Positions 42,844 through 54,578 are shown, counted from the first letter of the stretch. The stretch: DNA of 64,000 nucleotides from an uncultured Pelagibacteraceae bacterium (GCA_902615715.1 CACMQA010000003.1:82001-146000); one strand, 5' to 3'. Program-made: numbers and translations. Notes: a model not told the origin generated them from the letters alone.

Positions 42844-43983
42844 ATGAATAGAAAAATTGAGAATATAAATAAGATTACTATTACTAAACCACTCAAGCTT
42901 GATTGTGGAAAAACCATTAAGAATTTTCCTCTAGCCTATGAAACCTATGGAAAACTTAATGAGAATAAAGATAACGCTATTTTAGTATTCCACGCTTTAA
43001 CGGGTGATCAATTTGTAACTGGCACAAACCCTGTAACAAATAAAGAAGGCTGGTGGGTCACGGCTGTTGGTCCTGGCAAGGCTATTGATACAGATAAATA
43101 TTTTGTGATTTGCGCAAATGTAATTGGTGGATGTATGGGATCTCTTGGACCAAAAGATACAAATCCTGAAAACAACCAGCCCTACGGTTTAGATTTTCCA
43201 GTTATCACCATCAAAGATATGGTAAAAGCACAAGAGTCTTTACTGGAACACCTTGGTATAAAAAAACTTTTATGTGCTACTGGCGGATCAATGGGCGGAA
43301 TGCAGTTATTACAATTTTGCGCAACATTTCCTGATAAAGCTTTTTCAGCTGTTCCGATAGCTTGTAGTTCAAGTCATAGTGCACAAAATATTGCACTTAA
43401 CGAACTAGCACGCCAAGCTATAATGGCTGACCCTGTATGGGATAATGGAAAATATGTATCAAAAAATGTACAGCCTAAAAATGGCTTAGCAGTTGCAAGA
43501 ATGGTTGGGCATATAAGTTATTTATCTGAAAAAGGTATGCAGGAAAAATTTGGAAGAAAATTACAAGAAAAAGCTGATTATGAGTTTAGTTTTAACGCAG
43601 ATTTTCAGGTAGAGAGTTATTTAAGACACCAAGGTTACGCTTTTGTGGAAAGATTTGATGCAAATTCAATTCTTTATATAACTAGAGCAATGGATTATTT
43701 TGATCTTTCTAAACAATATAAAGGTGGGTTAGTTGAAGCTTTTAAAAATCAAGATACGAAATTTCTAGTAATATCATTTTCTTCAGACTGGCTTTATACA
43801 ACAAAAGAAAATAAGGATATAGTAATTGCATTAAATGCATCTGGTGCTGATGTTTCCTATTCAGAAATAATAACAGACAAGGGACATGACTCCTTCTTAC
43901 TAAATGAACCAGAATTTTTAAAAATTCTTAAAGGTTTTATAGATTCAATGTATGAAAAGTTTAAAAATGAAAAAAGAATTTAA
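42844..43983 (+). CDS. metX: Homoserine O-acetyltransferase
   Basis: This alpha/beta-hydrolase acyltransferase makes O-acetylhomoserine for methionine synthesis. The nucleophile is Ser149 in [36 protein letters not shown], the acid in [12 protein letters not shown] and His in [10 protein letters not shown] are as in the family. I chose the ATG at 42844 ([10 protein letters not shown]). An upstream in-frame ATG at 42814 lies between riboswitch and terminator stem, and its ten codons would be translated through the hairpin. No Shine-Dalgarno stands near the chosen start. metW overlaps its 3' end. Confidence 0.94.
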   Translation: MNRKIENINKITITKPLKLDCGKTIKNFPLAYETYGKLNENKDNAILVFHALTGDQFVTGTNPVTNKEGWWVTAVGPGKAIDTDKYFVICANVIGGCMGSLGPKDTNPENNQPYGLDFPVITIKDMVKAQESLLEHLGIKKLLCATGGSMGGMQLLQFCATFPDKAFSAVPIACSSSHSAQNIALNELARQAIMADPVWDNGKYVSKNVQPKNGLAVARMVGHISYLSEKGMQEKFGRKLQEKADYEFSFNADFQVESYLRHQGYAFVERFDANSILYITRAMDYFDLSKQYKGGLVEAFKNQDTKFLVISFSSDWLYTTKENKDIVIALNASGADVSYSEIITDKGHDSFLLNEPEFLKILKGFIDSMYEKFKNEKRI

Positions 43984-44560
43984 AGTAATAGCTGAATTAT
44001 TACCTAACAACACAAGAGTCTTGGATGTCGGTTGTGGAGATGGATCTCTAATGAATTTCCTAAAAGAGGAAAAAAATATAGAGGTTCGTGGATTAGAACT
44101 TAATCAAGAAAATGTGCAACAATGCATACACAAAGGTTTACCAGTTATACAGGGTAACGCTGAAACTGAACTTCATCAATTTCCTGATCAATCTTTTGAC
44201 TATGTTGTGCTTAGCCAGACGTTACAAGCTTTTTATAACCCAGAAGAAGTTTTAAAAAATCTTTTGAGAATAGGAAAAGCAGTAGTTGTTTCAATTCCAA
44301 ATTTTGGATATTGGAAAGTAAGAATGAAACTTTTATTTTTTGGTGAAATGCCGGTTACAAAAACATTGCCAAATACTTGGTATAATACTCCTAACTTACA
44401 TATGTGCACTATTAAAGATCTATTTAAGTTTTGTTATGAGAAAAATATAAATATCAAACAAGTAGTTGGGGTTAATGAAGATAAGACTTCGTTAATAAAA
44501 AAAAATAATTTAGAAATAAAAAATCTCTTTTCAAAATTAGGGATTTTTTTAATAGGATAA
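43967..44560 (+). CDS. metW: Methionine biosynthesis protein MetW
   Basis: This SAM-methyltransferase-fold protein partners MetX in many Proteobacteria; it is thought to aid or control homoserine acetylation. The cofactor loop is [15 protein letters not shown], followed by [18 protein letters not shown] and [18 protein letters not shown]. The ATG at 43967 gives [13 protein letters not shown], which aligns with the family; an earlier ATG at 43952 is possible. It overlaps metX by 17 bases and is followed at once by gloB. Confidence 0.92.
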   Translation: MKKEFKVIAELLPNNTRVLDVGCGDGSLMNFLKEEKNIEVRGLELNQENVQQCIHKGLPVIQGNAETELHQFPDQSFDYVVLSQTLQAFYNPEEVLKNLLRIGKAVVVSIPNFGYWKVRMKLLFFGEMPVTKTLPNTWYNTPNLHMCTIKDLFKFCYEKNINIKQVVGVNEDKTSLIKKNNLEIKNLFSKLGIFLIG

Positions 44561-45319
44561 ATGAATGTAGAAATTATTCCATGCTTAAGTGACAATTACA
44601 GTTATTTAATTCATGAAAAAGAAACAGGTACTGTCTCAATAGTAGATCCTTCAGAATTTAACGCCTGTGATAAAATAATAAATAAATATAAAAAGTTAGA
44701 TTTTATTTTAAATACTCATCATCATGCTGATCATGTTGGCGCTAACCTTGAATTTAAAAAAAAATATAATTCAAAAATTTTAGGCTCACACGCTGATAAA
44801 AATCGTATTCCAGGAATAGATATATTGCTTGAAGAAAATCAAAAACACAAAATTGGCAATTTAGAATTTAAAGTAATTTTTATTCCAGGTCACACAAAGG
44901 GTCATATTGCTTTTTTCTTTAAAAAAGAAAAAATTGCTTTTACTGGAGACACATTATTTTCTTTAGGATGTGGCAGGGTATTTGAAGGCACTCATGAGGA
45001 AATGTTTAATTCTTTAAATAAAATAAAAAATCTTCCTCTTGATACAAAAATCTATTGTGGACATGAGTACACAAATTCAAATTTAAATTTTTGTTTAAAG
45101 TATGATCCAAAAAACACCAATTTAAAAGATAAAAAAGTTTATATCGAAGAAAAATTAAATTCAAACCAGCCAACTATTCCGTCTACTATAGCTGATGAAA
45201 TTAAAACAAATATTTTCCTAAGGTGTAATGACCCTGAAATCAAGCAAGGCTTAGGCTTAAAAGATTCATCAGATGTTGAAGTTTTTTCAAAATTACGAGA
45301 TTTAAAGGACTCTTTTTAG
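44561..45319 (+). CDS. gloB: Hydroxyacylglutathione hydrolase (glyoxalase II)
   Basis: This metallo-beta-lactamase-fold enzyme hydrolyses S-lactoylglutathione. The metal motif is NTHHHADHVGAN, with GHTKGHIAFFF, TGDTLFSLGCGRVFEGT and CGHEYTNSNLNF following in order. The 252-residue length is standard. It follows metW with no spacer and is the last gene of the methionine transcript. Confidence 0.94.
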   Translation: MNVEIIPCLSDNYSYLIHEKETGTVSIVDPSEFNACDKIINKYKKLDFILNTHHHADHVGANLEFKKKYNSKILGSHADKNRIPGIDILLEENQKHKIGNLEFKVIFIPGHTKGHIAFFFKKEKIAFTGDTLFSLGCGRVFEGTHEEMFNSLNKIKNLPLDTKIYCGHEYTNSNLNFCLKYDPKNTNLKDKKVYIEEKLNSNQPTIPSTIADEIKTNIFLRCNDPEIKQGLGLKDSSDVEVFSKLRDLKDSF

Positions 45320-45330
45320 CTTCAATAATC

Positions 45331-45358
45331 TTGACTTGCTAGCGCTGAGGGCTATATT
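45331..45358 (+). promoter_or_regulatory. Promoter of the rplU-rpmA-obgE run
   Basis: TTGACT and TATATT are separated by 16 bases in the short gap after gloB. The predicted start lies close to 45365, leaving a leader of about 20 bases with a purine-rich stretch (AAAAAAAGAAAA) ahead of the rplU ATG. Confidence 0.6.
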
Positions 45359-45384
45359 GCGTGGAAATTAAAAAAAGAAAATTT

Positions 45385-45792
45385 ATGTCATTTGCTATAA
45401 TTGAAACAGGTGGAAAACAATACAAAGTATCCGCAAGTAAAATATTAGAAATCGAAAAACTTAAAGCTAAAGTTGGTGAAACTATTAAATTTGATAATGT
45501 TTTGCTTTTAAATGATGACAAGAATACAGAAGTTGGAAGCCCTAAAGTTGAAGGAGCTACAGTAGAAGCTAAACTTTTGGACAACGTTAAAGATAGAACT
45601 GTGTTGATTTTTCATAAAAGAAGAAGAAAACATTCAAGAAAAAAAAATGGTCACAGACAACGTCATTCTAAAATACAAATAACAAAAATTTTAGCTAAAG
45701 GTGGAAAAGTAATAGGTGAAGCTAAAATAGTTGAAAAAAAGAAACTTGTTAAACAAGAGAAAAAAGTTATAAAAAAGGAAGCAAAAAAATAG
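45385..45792 (+). CDS. rplU: 50S ribosomal protein L21
   Basis: This is ribosomal protein bL21. The start MSFAIIETGGKQYKVSASK matches the family start, so the GTG eight codons earlier is rejected. The RNA-binding KRRRKHSRKKNGHRQRHSKI segment is present. The product is 135 residues, with a lysine-rich C-terminal tail (VEKKKLVKQEKKVIKKEAKK) beyond the usual approximately 100-residue core, as often seen in Alphaproteobacteria. rpmA follows eight bases later. Confidence 0.96.
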   Translation: MSFAIIETGGKQYKVSASKILEIEKLKAKVGETIKFDNVLLLNDDKNTEVGSPKVEGATVEAKLLDNVKDRTVLIFHKRRRKHSRKKNGHRQRHSKIQITKILAKGGKVIGEAKIVEKKKLVKQEKKVIKKEAKK

Positions 45793-45800
45793 GAAAATAA

Positions 45801-46055
45801 ATGGCAACTAAAAAAGCAGGTGGATCATCGAAAAACGGCCGAGATAGTAAAGGTAGACGTCTTGGAGTAAAAAAATATGGTGATCAAGCTGTAATACCTG
45901 GAAATATTATCGTAAGACAAAGAGGAACAAAAATTCATCCTGGTGATAACGTTGGTATGGGCAAAGACCATTCAATTTTTTCTTTGATCAAAGGAAAAGT
46001 AAAATTTAAAAAATCTAAATTAAACAGAACTTTTGTTTCTGTAATCCCCAATTAA
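45801..46055 (+). CDS. rpmA: 50S ribosomal protein L27
   Basis: This is ribosomal protein bL27, which reaches the peptidyl-transferase centre with its N-terminus. [20 protein letters not shown] and the [20 protein letters not shown] core are diagnostic. The start is right after the methionine, without the cleaved leader seen in Firmicutes. The product is 84 residues. A perfect 10-bp inverted repeat separates it from obgE. Confidence 0.97.
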   Translation: MATKKAGGSSKNGRDSKGRRLGVKKYGDQAVIPGNIIVRQRGTKIHPGDNVGMGKDHSIFSLIKGKVKFKKSKLNRTFVSVIPN

Positions 46056-46060
46056 ATCTA

Positions 46061-46084
46061 TATAAATAACCTAAGTTATTTATA
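46061..46084 (+). repeat. 10-bp perfect inverted repeat between rpmA and obgE
   Basis: TATAAATAAC and GTTATTTATA flank a CTAA loop, filling most of the 40-base intergenic gap. The stem is A+T-rich and no T-run follows, so it is a poor terminator. It may be an mRNA processing or stability element separating abundant ribosomal from low-level obgE messages. Confidence 0.5.
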
Positions 46085-46095
46085 TTATAATAAAA

Positions 46096-47079
46096 ATGAA
46101 ATTTTTAGATCAAGCTAAGATTTATATTAAAGCAGGAAACGGCGGCTCAGGTTCTGCTAGCTTTAGAAGAGAAAAGTTTGTAGAATATGGCGGTCCAGAT
46201 GGCGGTGACGGTGGAGACGGTGGGTCGATAATTGTTCAATCGGACAGAAACCTTAATACATTAATTGATTTCAGATATGCACAACATTTTAAAGCTCAAC
46301 ATGGAAAACCTGGGAGTAAAAGAAATAAAACTGGAGCTAATGGAGAAGATTTGATTTTAAAAGTCCCATTAGGCACGCAATTATTTGAAGAAGATAATAA
46401 TACTTTAATTTACGACTTTACAAAGAATAAAGAAAAATATCTTGTGGCCTCGGGCGGTAAGGGTGGACTGGGTAATGTAAGATTTAAAAGTTCGACAAAT
46501 AGAGCGCCGAGAAAAAAAACTAATGGAAAATTAGGTGAGGAATTTTGGATATGGCTTCAATTAAAAGTAATAGCTGATATTGGAATTATTGGTAGGCCAA
46601 ATGCTGGTAAATCAAGTTTGCTTGCAGCGCTGACAAGAGCTAAGCCAAAAATAGCAAACTATCCTTTTACGACAATAAATCCAAATTTAGGAGTTTCTTA
46701 CTACGCAGGAAAAGAAATTACTTTAGCCGATATTCCTGGTTTAGTGGAAGGCGCACATAAAGGTGTTGGCCTTGGAGATAAATTTTTGAGACATATAGAA
46801 AGGTGTAAAATTTTACTTCACTTAATAGATCTATCTGAAGACGATTTATTAAATTCTTATAAAAAAATTAAATCAGAATTATCTAACTATGATAAAGATT
46901 TAATAAAAAAAAAAGAAATCATTTTTTTTAATAAATCAGATTTATTAGATGATAACGAGATAAATGAAAAATTAAAAGAATTTAAAAAAAGAGTTAAAAT
47001 TAAATATGAAATTTTGTCTGTTCATTCTAATAAAGACATTCAAAAAATAAAAAAATTATTGATTAAATATGCTAATTGA
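46096..47079 (+). CDS. obgE: GTPase Obg/CgtA
   Basis: This ribosome-associated GTPase is needed for 50S assembly. The glycine-rich OBG fold opens with KFLDQAKIYIKAGNGGSGSASFRREKF-type repeats (residues 2-29) and GGPDGGDGGDGGS. The G domain has G1 GRPNAGKSS, G3 DIPGLVEGA and G4 NKSD. The 327-residue length means no long C-terminal extension. The end overlaps proB by 11 bases. Confidence 0.96.
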   Translation: MKFLDQAKIYIKAGNGGSGSASFRREKFVEYGGPDGGDGGDGGSIIVQSDRNLNTLIDFRYAQHFKAQHGKPGSKRNKTGANGEDLILKVPLGTQLFEEDNNTLIYDFTKNKEKYLVASGGKGGLGNVRFKSSTNRAPRKKTNGKLGEEFWIWLQLKVIADIGIIGRPNAGKSSLLAALTRAKPKIANYPFTTINPNLGVSYYAGKEITLADIPGLVEGAHKGVGLGDKFLRHIERCKILLHLIDLSEDDLLNSYKKIKSELSNYDKDLIKKKEIIFFNKSDLLDDNEINEKLKEFKKRVKIKYEILSVHSNKDIQKIKKLLIKYAN

Positions 47080-48160
47080 AAACGCAAATAAAATAGTTTT
47101 AAAACTTGGATCTGCGACTGTAATTGACAGTAAAGGTACTTTTAAAAAAAAATGGGTAACTTCTCTTATTAAAGATATAAAAAAATATGGAAAAGGAAAA
47201 AACTTTGTAATTGTATCATCAGGCGCAATTGCTCTTGGCCAAAAATATCTAAAGATTAAAAAAGGAAAAATTAAATTAGAAATGAGCCAAGCTATTGCAG
47301 CAGTTGGCCAAATTCATCTAGCAGGAGAATTTCAAAAACTATTTGATAAATATAAGATCAAGACTGGTCAAATTTTAATTAGCCCAGATGACACCGAGCA
47401 AAGAAGAAGAGCTATTAATGTAAGAAGAACATTTGATAATTTGTTTAAACTCAAAGCTATTCCTGTGGTTAATGAAAATGATTCAACAGCAACTAGTGAA
47501 ATAAAATATGGAGATAATGATAGATTGGCAGCAAGAGTAGCGCAAATTATTGGGGCAGATATGCTGATTTTATTTTCTGATGTTGATGGACTATACGATA
47601 AGTCTAGAGATAAAAAAATTGTAAGAGAAGTTACTTCAATCGATGAAAAAATAGTGTCTTTGATTGATGGCAAAAAAAACAAATTTGGTTCAGGAGGTAT
47701 TGCTACAAAGTTAGATGCTGCTAAGATTTGTATGAATTCAGGTAGTCATATGTTTATTGCTAATGGCAAAGTAAATAATCCAATTTCAAATATGATTAAT
47801 AATAAAAAATATACTCATTTCTTTCCAAAAATTTCTACCTTGGACGCTAAAAAAAAATGGATTATCGGTTCCCTTAATTACAATGGAACTATTTATATTG
47901 ATAGTGGAGCAGCTAGAGCTTTATCAAATGGTAAAAGCTTACTCGCAGCTGGAATTACTAAGATTAATGGAAATTTTAAAAAAGGAGAAAATGTAATAAT
48001 CCTAGATCAAAATAATAATCAGCTAGCTCGGGGGCTATCATCATTTAGCTCTGTGGAAATCGATAAAATTAAAGGTAAACAAAGTAAAGAGATAGAAACA
48101 ATTCTTGGTTATCTAAGTAAAACTGAGGTCATTCATAAAGATGATATGGTATTATTATAA
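47069..48160 (+). CDS. proB: Glutamate 5-kinase
   Basis: This is the first enzyme of proline synthesis, phosphorylating glutamate. It has the amino-acid-kinase motifs KLGSATVID, VSSGAIALGQ, NENDSTATSEIKYGDNDRLA and LFSDVDGLYD, then a C-terminal PUA domain (residues about 270-360, GTIYIDSGAARAL). The 363-residue length is standard. The start lies within the obgE end, and the stop abuts proA. Confidence 0.96.
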   Translation: MLIENANKIVLKLGSATVIDSKGTFKKKWVTSLIKDIKKYGKGKNFVIVSSGAIALGQKYLKIKKGKIKLEMSQAIAAVGQIHLAGEFQKLFDKYKIKTGQILISPDDTEQRRRAINVRRTFDNLFKLKAIPVVNENDSTATSEIKYGDNDRLAARVAQIIGADMLILFSDVDGLYDKSRDKKIVREVTSIDEKIVSLIDGKKNKFGSGGIATKLDAAKICMNSGSHMFIANGKVNNPISNMINNKKYTHFFPKISTLDAKKKWIIGSLNYNGTIYIDSGAARALSNGKSLLAAGITKINGNFKKGENVIILDQNNNQLARGLSSFSSVEIDKIKGKQSKEIETILGYLSKTEVIHKDDMVLL

Positions 48161-49402
48161 ATGAATTATTTAAAAATAATTGGAAAAAATGCAAAAAAAG
48201 CCTTTGAGCATTTAAAGAACGTAAAGCATAAAAAAATAAAAAAAATTTTAGAAAATTATAATAAATCTCTTCAAAAAAATACAAACAGGATAATTAAAGA
48301 AAATTTAAAAGATGTAAAAAGTGTTAAAAGAAAACATTTAGTTGACAGACTTATTCTAAATAAAAAGAGGATAGAAGGTATTAGACACTCAATAAATGAA
48401 ATAGCAAAATTTAGAGATCCGGTTGGAAGAGTTTTAGAAACATGGCGCAGACCAAATAATTTAACTATTAAAAGAGTTACAACTCCAATTGGAGTCATAG
48501 GCGTAATATATGAAAGCAGACCTAATGTAACTGCTGATGTTGCAGCATTATGCTTAAAATCAGGAAATTGTTCTATTTTAAGAGGTGGATCTGAAGCTTT
48601 TAATTCTAATAGATTATTAGCTAATTTATTCAGAGATGAACTGCGAAAAAATAATATCAACCAAAACTGTGTTCAGTTTATTGAGAATAAAAATAGGAAA
48701 ATAGTTGATCAACTATTATCAAAAATGAGTTCATACATTGATGTGATTGTACCTAGAGGAGGTAAAGGACTCGTAGCTAAAGTTCAAAAATTTTCTAACG
48801 TACATGTAATTGGCCATCTTGAAGGATTGTGCCACATTTATGTTGAGAAAACTTCTAATATTAAAATAGCGAAAGATTTAGTTCTTAATGCAAAAATGAG
48901 AAGGACAAGTATTTGCGGTGCGGTTGAAACTCTTCTGATTGAGGAAAAAGCTTTAAACTCACATGCTAAAGAAATAATAAATGCTCTTTTAAATTCAGGC
49001 TGTGAAGTAAGGGCTGATAAAAAAATTAACAAACTTTTTGAGGGAAAATTAAAAAAAACCACTGAAAAAGATTGGAAAACAGAATACCTAGATGCAATTA
49101 TTTCTATAAAGGCAGTTAAAAATGTAAAAGATGCTGTCAAACATATTTTAAAATATGGCACAATGCACACCGATAGCATAATCACTAATAATAAAAAGAA
49201 TGCTGAAATTTTTTTAAATGGAGTTAATAGTTCGATAGCAATGCACAACGTCTCAACTCAATTTGCTGACGGTGGTGAATTCGGTTTTGGCGGTGAAATA
49301 GGTATCTCTACCAATAAACTTCCACCTAGAGGTCCTGTAGGAATAAACCAACTAACTTCATACAAATATCTTGTATCTGGAAAAGGGATTGTCAGACCAT
49401 AA
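48161..49402 (+). CDS. proA: Gamma-glutamyl phosphate reductase
   Basis: This enzyme performs the second step in proline synthesis, reducing gamma-glutamyl phosphate to the semialdehyde with NADPH. Family blocks include VGVIYESRPNVTADVAALCLKSGN-like residues near 115-140, VPRGGKGL, HLEGLCHIYV, the catalytic Cys in RTSICGAVETLL, and the ending FADGGEFGFGGEIGISTNK. It starts at the base after proB, so the two are coupled, and nadD follows three bases on. Confidence 0.96.
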   Translation: MNYLKIIGKNAKKAFEHLKNVKHKKIKKILENYNKSLQKNTNRIIKENLKDVKSVKRKHLVDRLILNKKRIEGIRHSINEIAKFRDPVGRVLETWRRPNNLTIKRVTTPIGVIGVIYESRPNVTADVAALCLKSGNCSILRGGSEAFNSNRLLANLFRDELRKNNINQNCVQFIENKNRKIVDQLLSKMSSYIDVIVPRGGKGLVAKVQKFSNVHVIGHLEGLCHIYVEKTSNIKIAKDLVLNAKMRRTSICGAVETLLIEEKALNSHAKEIINALLNSGCEVRADKKINKLFEGKLKKTTEKDWKTEYLDAIISIKAVKNVKDAVKHILKYGTMHTDSIITNNKKNAEIFLNGVNSSIAMHNVSTQFADGGEFGFGGEIGISTNKLPPRGPVGINQLTSYKYLVSGKGIVRP

Positions 49403-49405
49403 TTA

Positions 49406-49939
49406 ATGGTAAGTTTCCAAAAAAAATATATTGGATTATTAGGTGGTAGTTTTGATCCTCCCCATAAAGGGCACTTAGGTATATCAAAAATTGCTATTAA
49501 AAAACTAAAGTTAAAAAAAATTTATTGGGTTATAACCAAAAAAAATCCTTTCAAAAATAAAACTTATTATTCTTTAGATGAAAGGATCAATTATGCAAAT
49601 AAAATATCTAAATCGCAAAAAAAAATTTTAACAATATATCTAGAAAATATTGTCAAATCCTCTAGAGCTATTGATGTTATAAATTATTTTATAAAAAAAA
49701 AGAATATTAAGGATATCTATTTTATAATTGGGTCTGACAATTTAATCAGATTTCATAAGTGGAAAAGCTGGAAAAAAATAGTAAAATTAACAAAATTAGT
49801 TGTTTTTTCTAGGAGAGGATATGATAAAAAGAGTAGGAAATCAATAGTGGCTAAATATTTGAAAAATAAAATAATCTTTATTGAAAATAAGCATATAATA
49901 ATTTCTTCGACAAAGTTAAGAAAATTAATAAGAAATTAA
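49406..49939 (+). CDS. nadD: Nicotinate-nucleotide adenylyltransferase
   Basis: This enzyme makes deamido-NAD from nicotinate mononucleotide and ATP. The nucleotidyltransferase signature GGSFDPPHKGHLGISKIA is at the start, and the C-terminal ISSTKLRKL is present. The WVITKKNPFKNK segment binds ATP. The product is 177 residues, slightly short but complete. It lies between proA and rsfS as in many Alphaproteobacteria. Confidence 0.93.
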   Translation: MVSFQKKYIGLLGGSFDPPHKGHLGISKIAIKKLKLKKIYWVITKKNPFKNKTYYSLDERINYANKISKSQKKILTIYLENIVKSSRAIDVINYFIKKKNIKDIYFIIGSDNLIRFHKWKSWKKIVKLTKLVVFSRRGYDKKSRKSIVAKYLKNKIIFIENKHIIISSTKLRKLIRN

Positions 49940-49945
49940 CTATTG

Positions 49946-50293
49946 ATGGAAATAACAAAAATTAAAAATAACATAGAAAAAATTCTTGATGATAACAAAG
50001 CCCAAAATATTACCTCAATTAATTTAAAGAATAAATCATATATTGCAGATTATATGATTATTGCTTCAGGGACTTCTTCTAGACATCTTCAATCACTTTC
50101 TGAAATTCTCATTACCGAATTAAAAAAAATTGGTATAAATAACTGTCGCATAGAAGGTCGTGATAGCAACGATTGGAAATTAGTTGATGCACATGATGTA
50201 ATAATTCATATATTCCATCCTGAAAAAAGAGAATTTTATGATCTAGAAAAAATGTGGTCTGAAGAAATTCCAAAAGAGAAAGCAATGATATGA
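49946..50293 (+). CDS. rsfS: Ribosomal silencing factor RsfS
   Basis: This protein binds L14 on the 50S subunit and blocks subunit joining when nutrients are low. Core blocks are YIADYMIIASGTSSRHLQSL, RIEGRDSNDWKLVDAHDVIIH and FHPEKREFYDLEKMW. I chose the ATG; the TTG immediately before it is less likely. The end overlaps ctpA by four bases. The usual downstream rlmH is absent here. Confidence 0.95.
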   Translation: MEITKIKNNIEKILDDNKAQNITSINLKNKSYIADYMIIASGTSSRHLQSLSEILITELKKIGINNCRIEGRDSNDWKLVDAHDVIIHIFHPEKREFYDLEKMWSEEIPKEKAMI

Positions 50294-51426
50294 AAAAAAT
50301 TTTAATTATATCAATATCAATTTTTTGCTTATTTAATTCAGCAAGTTTTGCAAAAAATGATCTTTACCAAAAAATTGACTTATTTGGAGAGGTGATTGAT
50401 AAAATAAAAAAAGATTACGTAGATGATGTTGATCAAGTTGAAATGATAGATTCAGCTATTAATGGAGTTTTACAATCACTTGATCCTTATTCTGCTTACA
50501 TGAGTCCTGAATTATTTAAAGAAATGCAAACAGATACTAAAGGAGAATTTGGAGGATTAGGAATAGAAATTGGTATGGAGTCTGGTGTGGTAAAAGTAAT
50601 TTCACCTATTGATGATACTCCAGCATATAAAGCTGGTATTAGAGCAGGAGACTATATCGTTAAGATTGGTAAGGAACAAGTGCAAGGTAAAACCTTAATG
50701 GAAGCAGTTAAATTAATGCGGGGACCTGTAGGGACATCCATTGATCTTACAATTAGAAGAAAAAACGTAAAAAAACCTTTAGAGTTTAAAATTATAAGGA
50801 AAATAATTGAAGTGAGATCTGTGAGTTCAAGAATAATCAGTAAAGAAAAAAATATAGGTTACGTAAGACTAAAATCATTTAATGAAAATAGTGATAGTCA
50901 ATTTTTAAAATCAATAAAAAAGTTTAAAAAAAATTCAAAAATTAAAGGCTATGTAATTGACTTAAGAAACAATCCAGGAGGTTTGCTAACACAAGCAATA
51001 AATATTACCGATTTTTTTTTAGATGAAGGTGAAATTGTATCTACAAAGGGTCGTAAGATTTCAGAAACAAGGAAATTTTTTGCAAGAAAAGGAGATGAAA
51101 TTGACGGTAAACCTATTGTAGTTTTGATTAATAATGGTTCTGCATCTGCTGCAGAAATTTTTGCTGGAGCTTTAAAAGACCATAAAAGAGCAATCATTCT
51201 AGGTGAGAATTCTTATGGAAAAGGTTCAGTTCAATCTATAATTCCGTTAAGAAATGGCGGTGGTATGAGATTAACTATTTCTAAATATTATTTGCCATCT
51301 GGAAAATCTATTTCAGAGGTAGGAGTAACACCTGATATACTCGTTGAAGAAATTGGTAATGACTTTAAGATTAATACAGAAAAAGATAATCAACTTAATT
51401 ACGCAATAAAACTATTTAATTCTTAA
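50290..51426 (+). CDS. ctpA: S41 C-terminal processing peptidase
   Basis: This is an exported serine protease of 378 residues. A signal peptide (ILIISISIFCLFNSASFA) is followed by a PDZ domain (about 85-165, including GGLGIEIGMESGVVKVISP). The S41 domain has the catalytic Ser in NNGSASAAEIFAG and Lys in NSYGKGSVQSIIPL. It trims or degrades periplasmic proteins. It overlaps rsfS by four bases and is followed by rppH. Confidence 0.94.
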   Translation: MKKILIISISIFCLFNSASFAKNDLYQKIDLFGEVIDKIKKDYVDDVDQVEMIDSAINGVLQSLDPYSAYMSPELFKEMQTDTKGEFGGLGIEIGMESGVVKVISPIDDTPAYKAGIRAGDYIVKIGKEQVQGKTLMEAVKLMRGPVGTSIDLTIRRKNVKKPLEFKIIRKIIEVRSVSSRIISKEKNIGYVRLKSFNENSDSQFLKSIKKFKKNSKIKGYVIDLRNNPGGLLTQAINITDFFLDEGEIVSTKGRKISETRKFFARKGDEIDGKPIVVLINNGSASAAEIFAGALKDHKRAIILGENSYGKGSVQSIIPLRNGGGMRLTISKYYLPSGKSISEVGVTPDILVEEIGNDFKINTEKDNQLNYAIKLFNS

Positions 51427-51429
51427 TTT

Positions 51430-51900
51430 ATGAATAATCAAAAACTCCCCATGAGAATTGGAGTAGGGATAATTGTATTAAATGAAAAAAATCAAGTCTT
51501 TGTCGGTAAAAGAAAAGACAATCCAACTGATAACTGGCAGATGCCACAAGGTGGTGTTGATAAAGGTGAAAGTTATATCAATGCAATGAAAAGAGAACTG
51601 CTTGAAGAAACAAGCATTAAAAATATAAAGATTATTAAAGAAATAGATAGTATTTATGAATATGAACTTCCAGATAATTTAGTAGGAATTATATGGAAGG
51701 GTAAATTTAGAGGCCAAAAACAAAAATGGTTTATAACAAAATTTTTAGGTAACGATAGCGAAATAAATTTAAATACAAAACATCCAGAGTTTATTGATTG
51801 GAAATGGATTGAACCTAAATTGTTGCCTAAAGTAATAGTGAATTTTAAAAAAGATTTATATCTTAATCTTCTAACGGAAATAAATCTCGTTATTGACTAA
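51430..51900 (+). CDS. rppH: RNA pyrophosphohydrolase
   Basis: This Nudix enzyme removes pyrophosphate from mRNA 5' ends and starts decay. The Nudix box reads GGVDKGESYINAMKRELLEE, and the sequence opens RIGVGIIVLNEKNQVFVGKR. The 156 residues fit RppH/IalA of Alphaproteobacteria. It is the last gene of the rplU run and converges on atpC with an 11-base overlap. Confidence 0.93.
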   Translation: MNNQKLPMRIGVGIIVLNEKNQVFVGKRKDNPTDNWQMPQGGVDKGESYINAMKRELLEETSIKNIKIIKEIDSIYEYELPDNLVGIIWKGKFRGQKQKWFITKFLGNDSEINLNTKHPEFIDWKWIEPKLLPKVIVNFKKDLYLNLLTEINLVID

Positions 51901-52278
51901 TTTCTCTTAAAGTTTCTATTTTGTAAGATATCTTATACCTGTCTTTATCTGTAAAATTTGTATTATTTAATTGTGACTCTGTTTTTTTAAGCAAATCATT
52001 CACTAAAGCTTTATCAAAATTAGCTAAATCTCTTGCCGTAGAGGTTAAAATCAAAAGATTGTTATTAGAAAACTCAACAGTTCCATCTTCAACATAAAAT
52101 TTTTTTTCAGCTTTAGCTTTAATTGTAATAATTCCAGGTCTTAAAAATGTTATTAAAGGAATATGATTATTTAAAATTCCCATTTGCCCCTCGTAAGAAG
52201 GAATTGTTACTTCGTCTACCTCTTGTTTTAAAATTGATTGATCTGGACTAATTATTTCGATTGTAAACATATCTGTCA

Positions 52279-52279
<1 letters not shown>
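51890..52279 (-). CDS. atpC: ATP synthase F1 epsilon subunit
   Basis: This is the central-stalk subunit of F1 that couples and can inhibit rotation. The N-terminal beta domain is visible (TIEIISPDQSILKQEVDEVTIPSYEGQMGI-like residues 5-34, then NHIPLITFLRPGIITI). The 129-residue length is normal. It follows atpD with a one-base TAATG overlap and ends the operon. Confidence 0.93.

Positions 52280-54570
<2,291 letters not shown>

Positions 54571-54578
<8 letters not shown>

Noticed and set aside
45361-45384. GTG start for rplU
   Set aside because: It would begin at about the predicted transcription start, and the family start is MSFAIIETGG at 45385.
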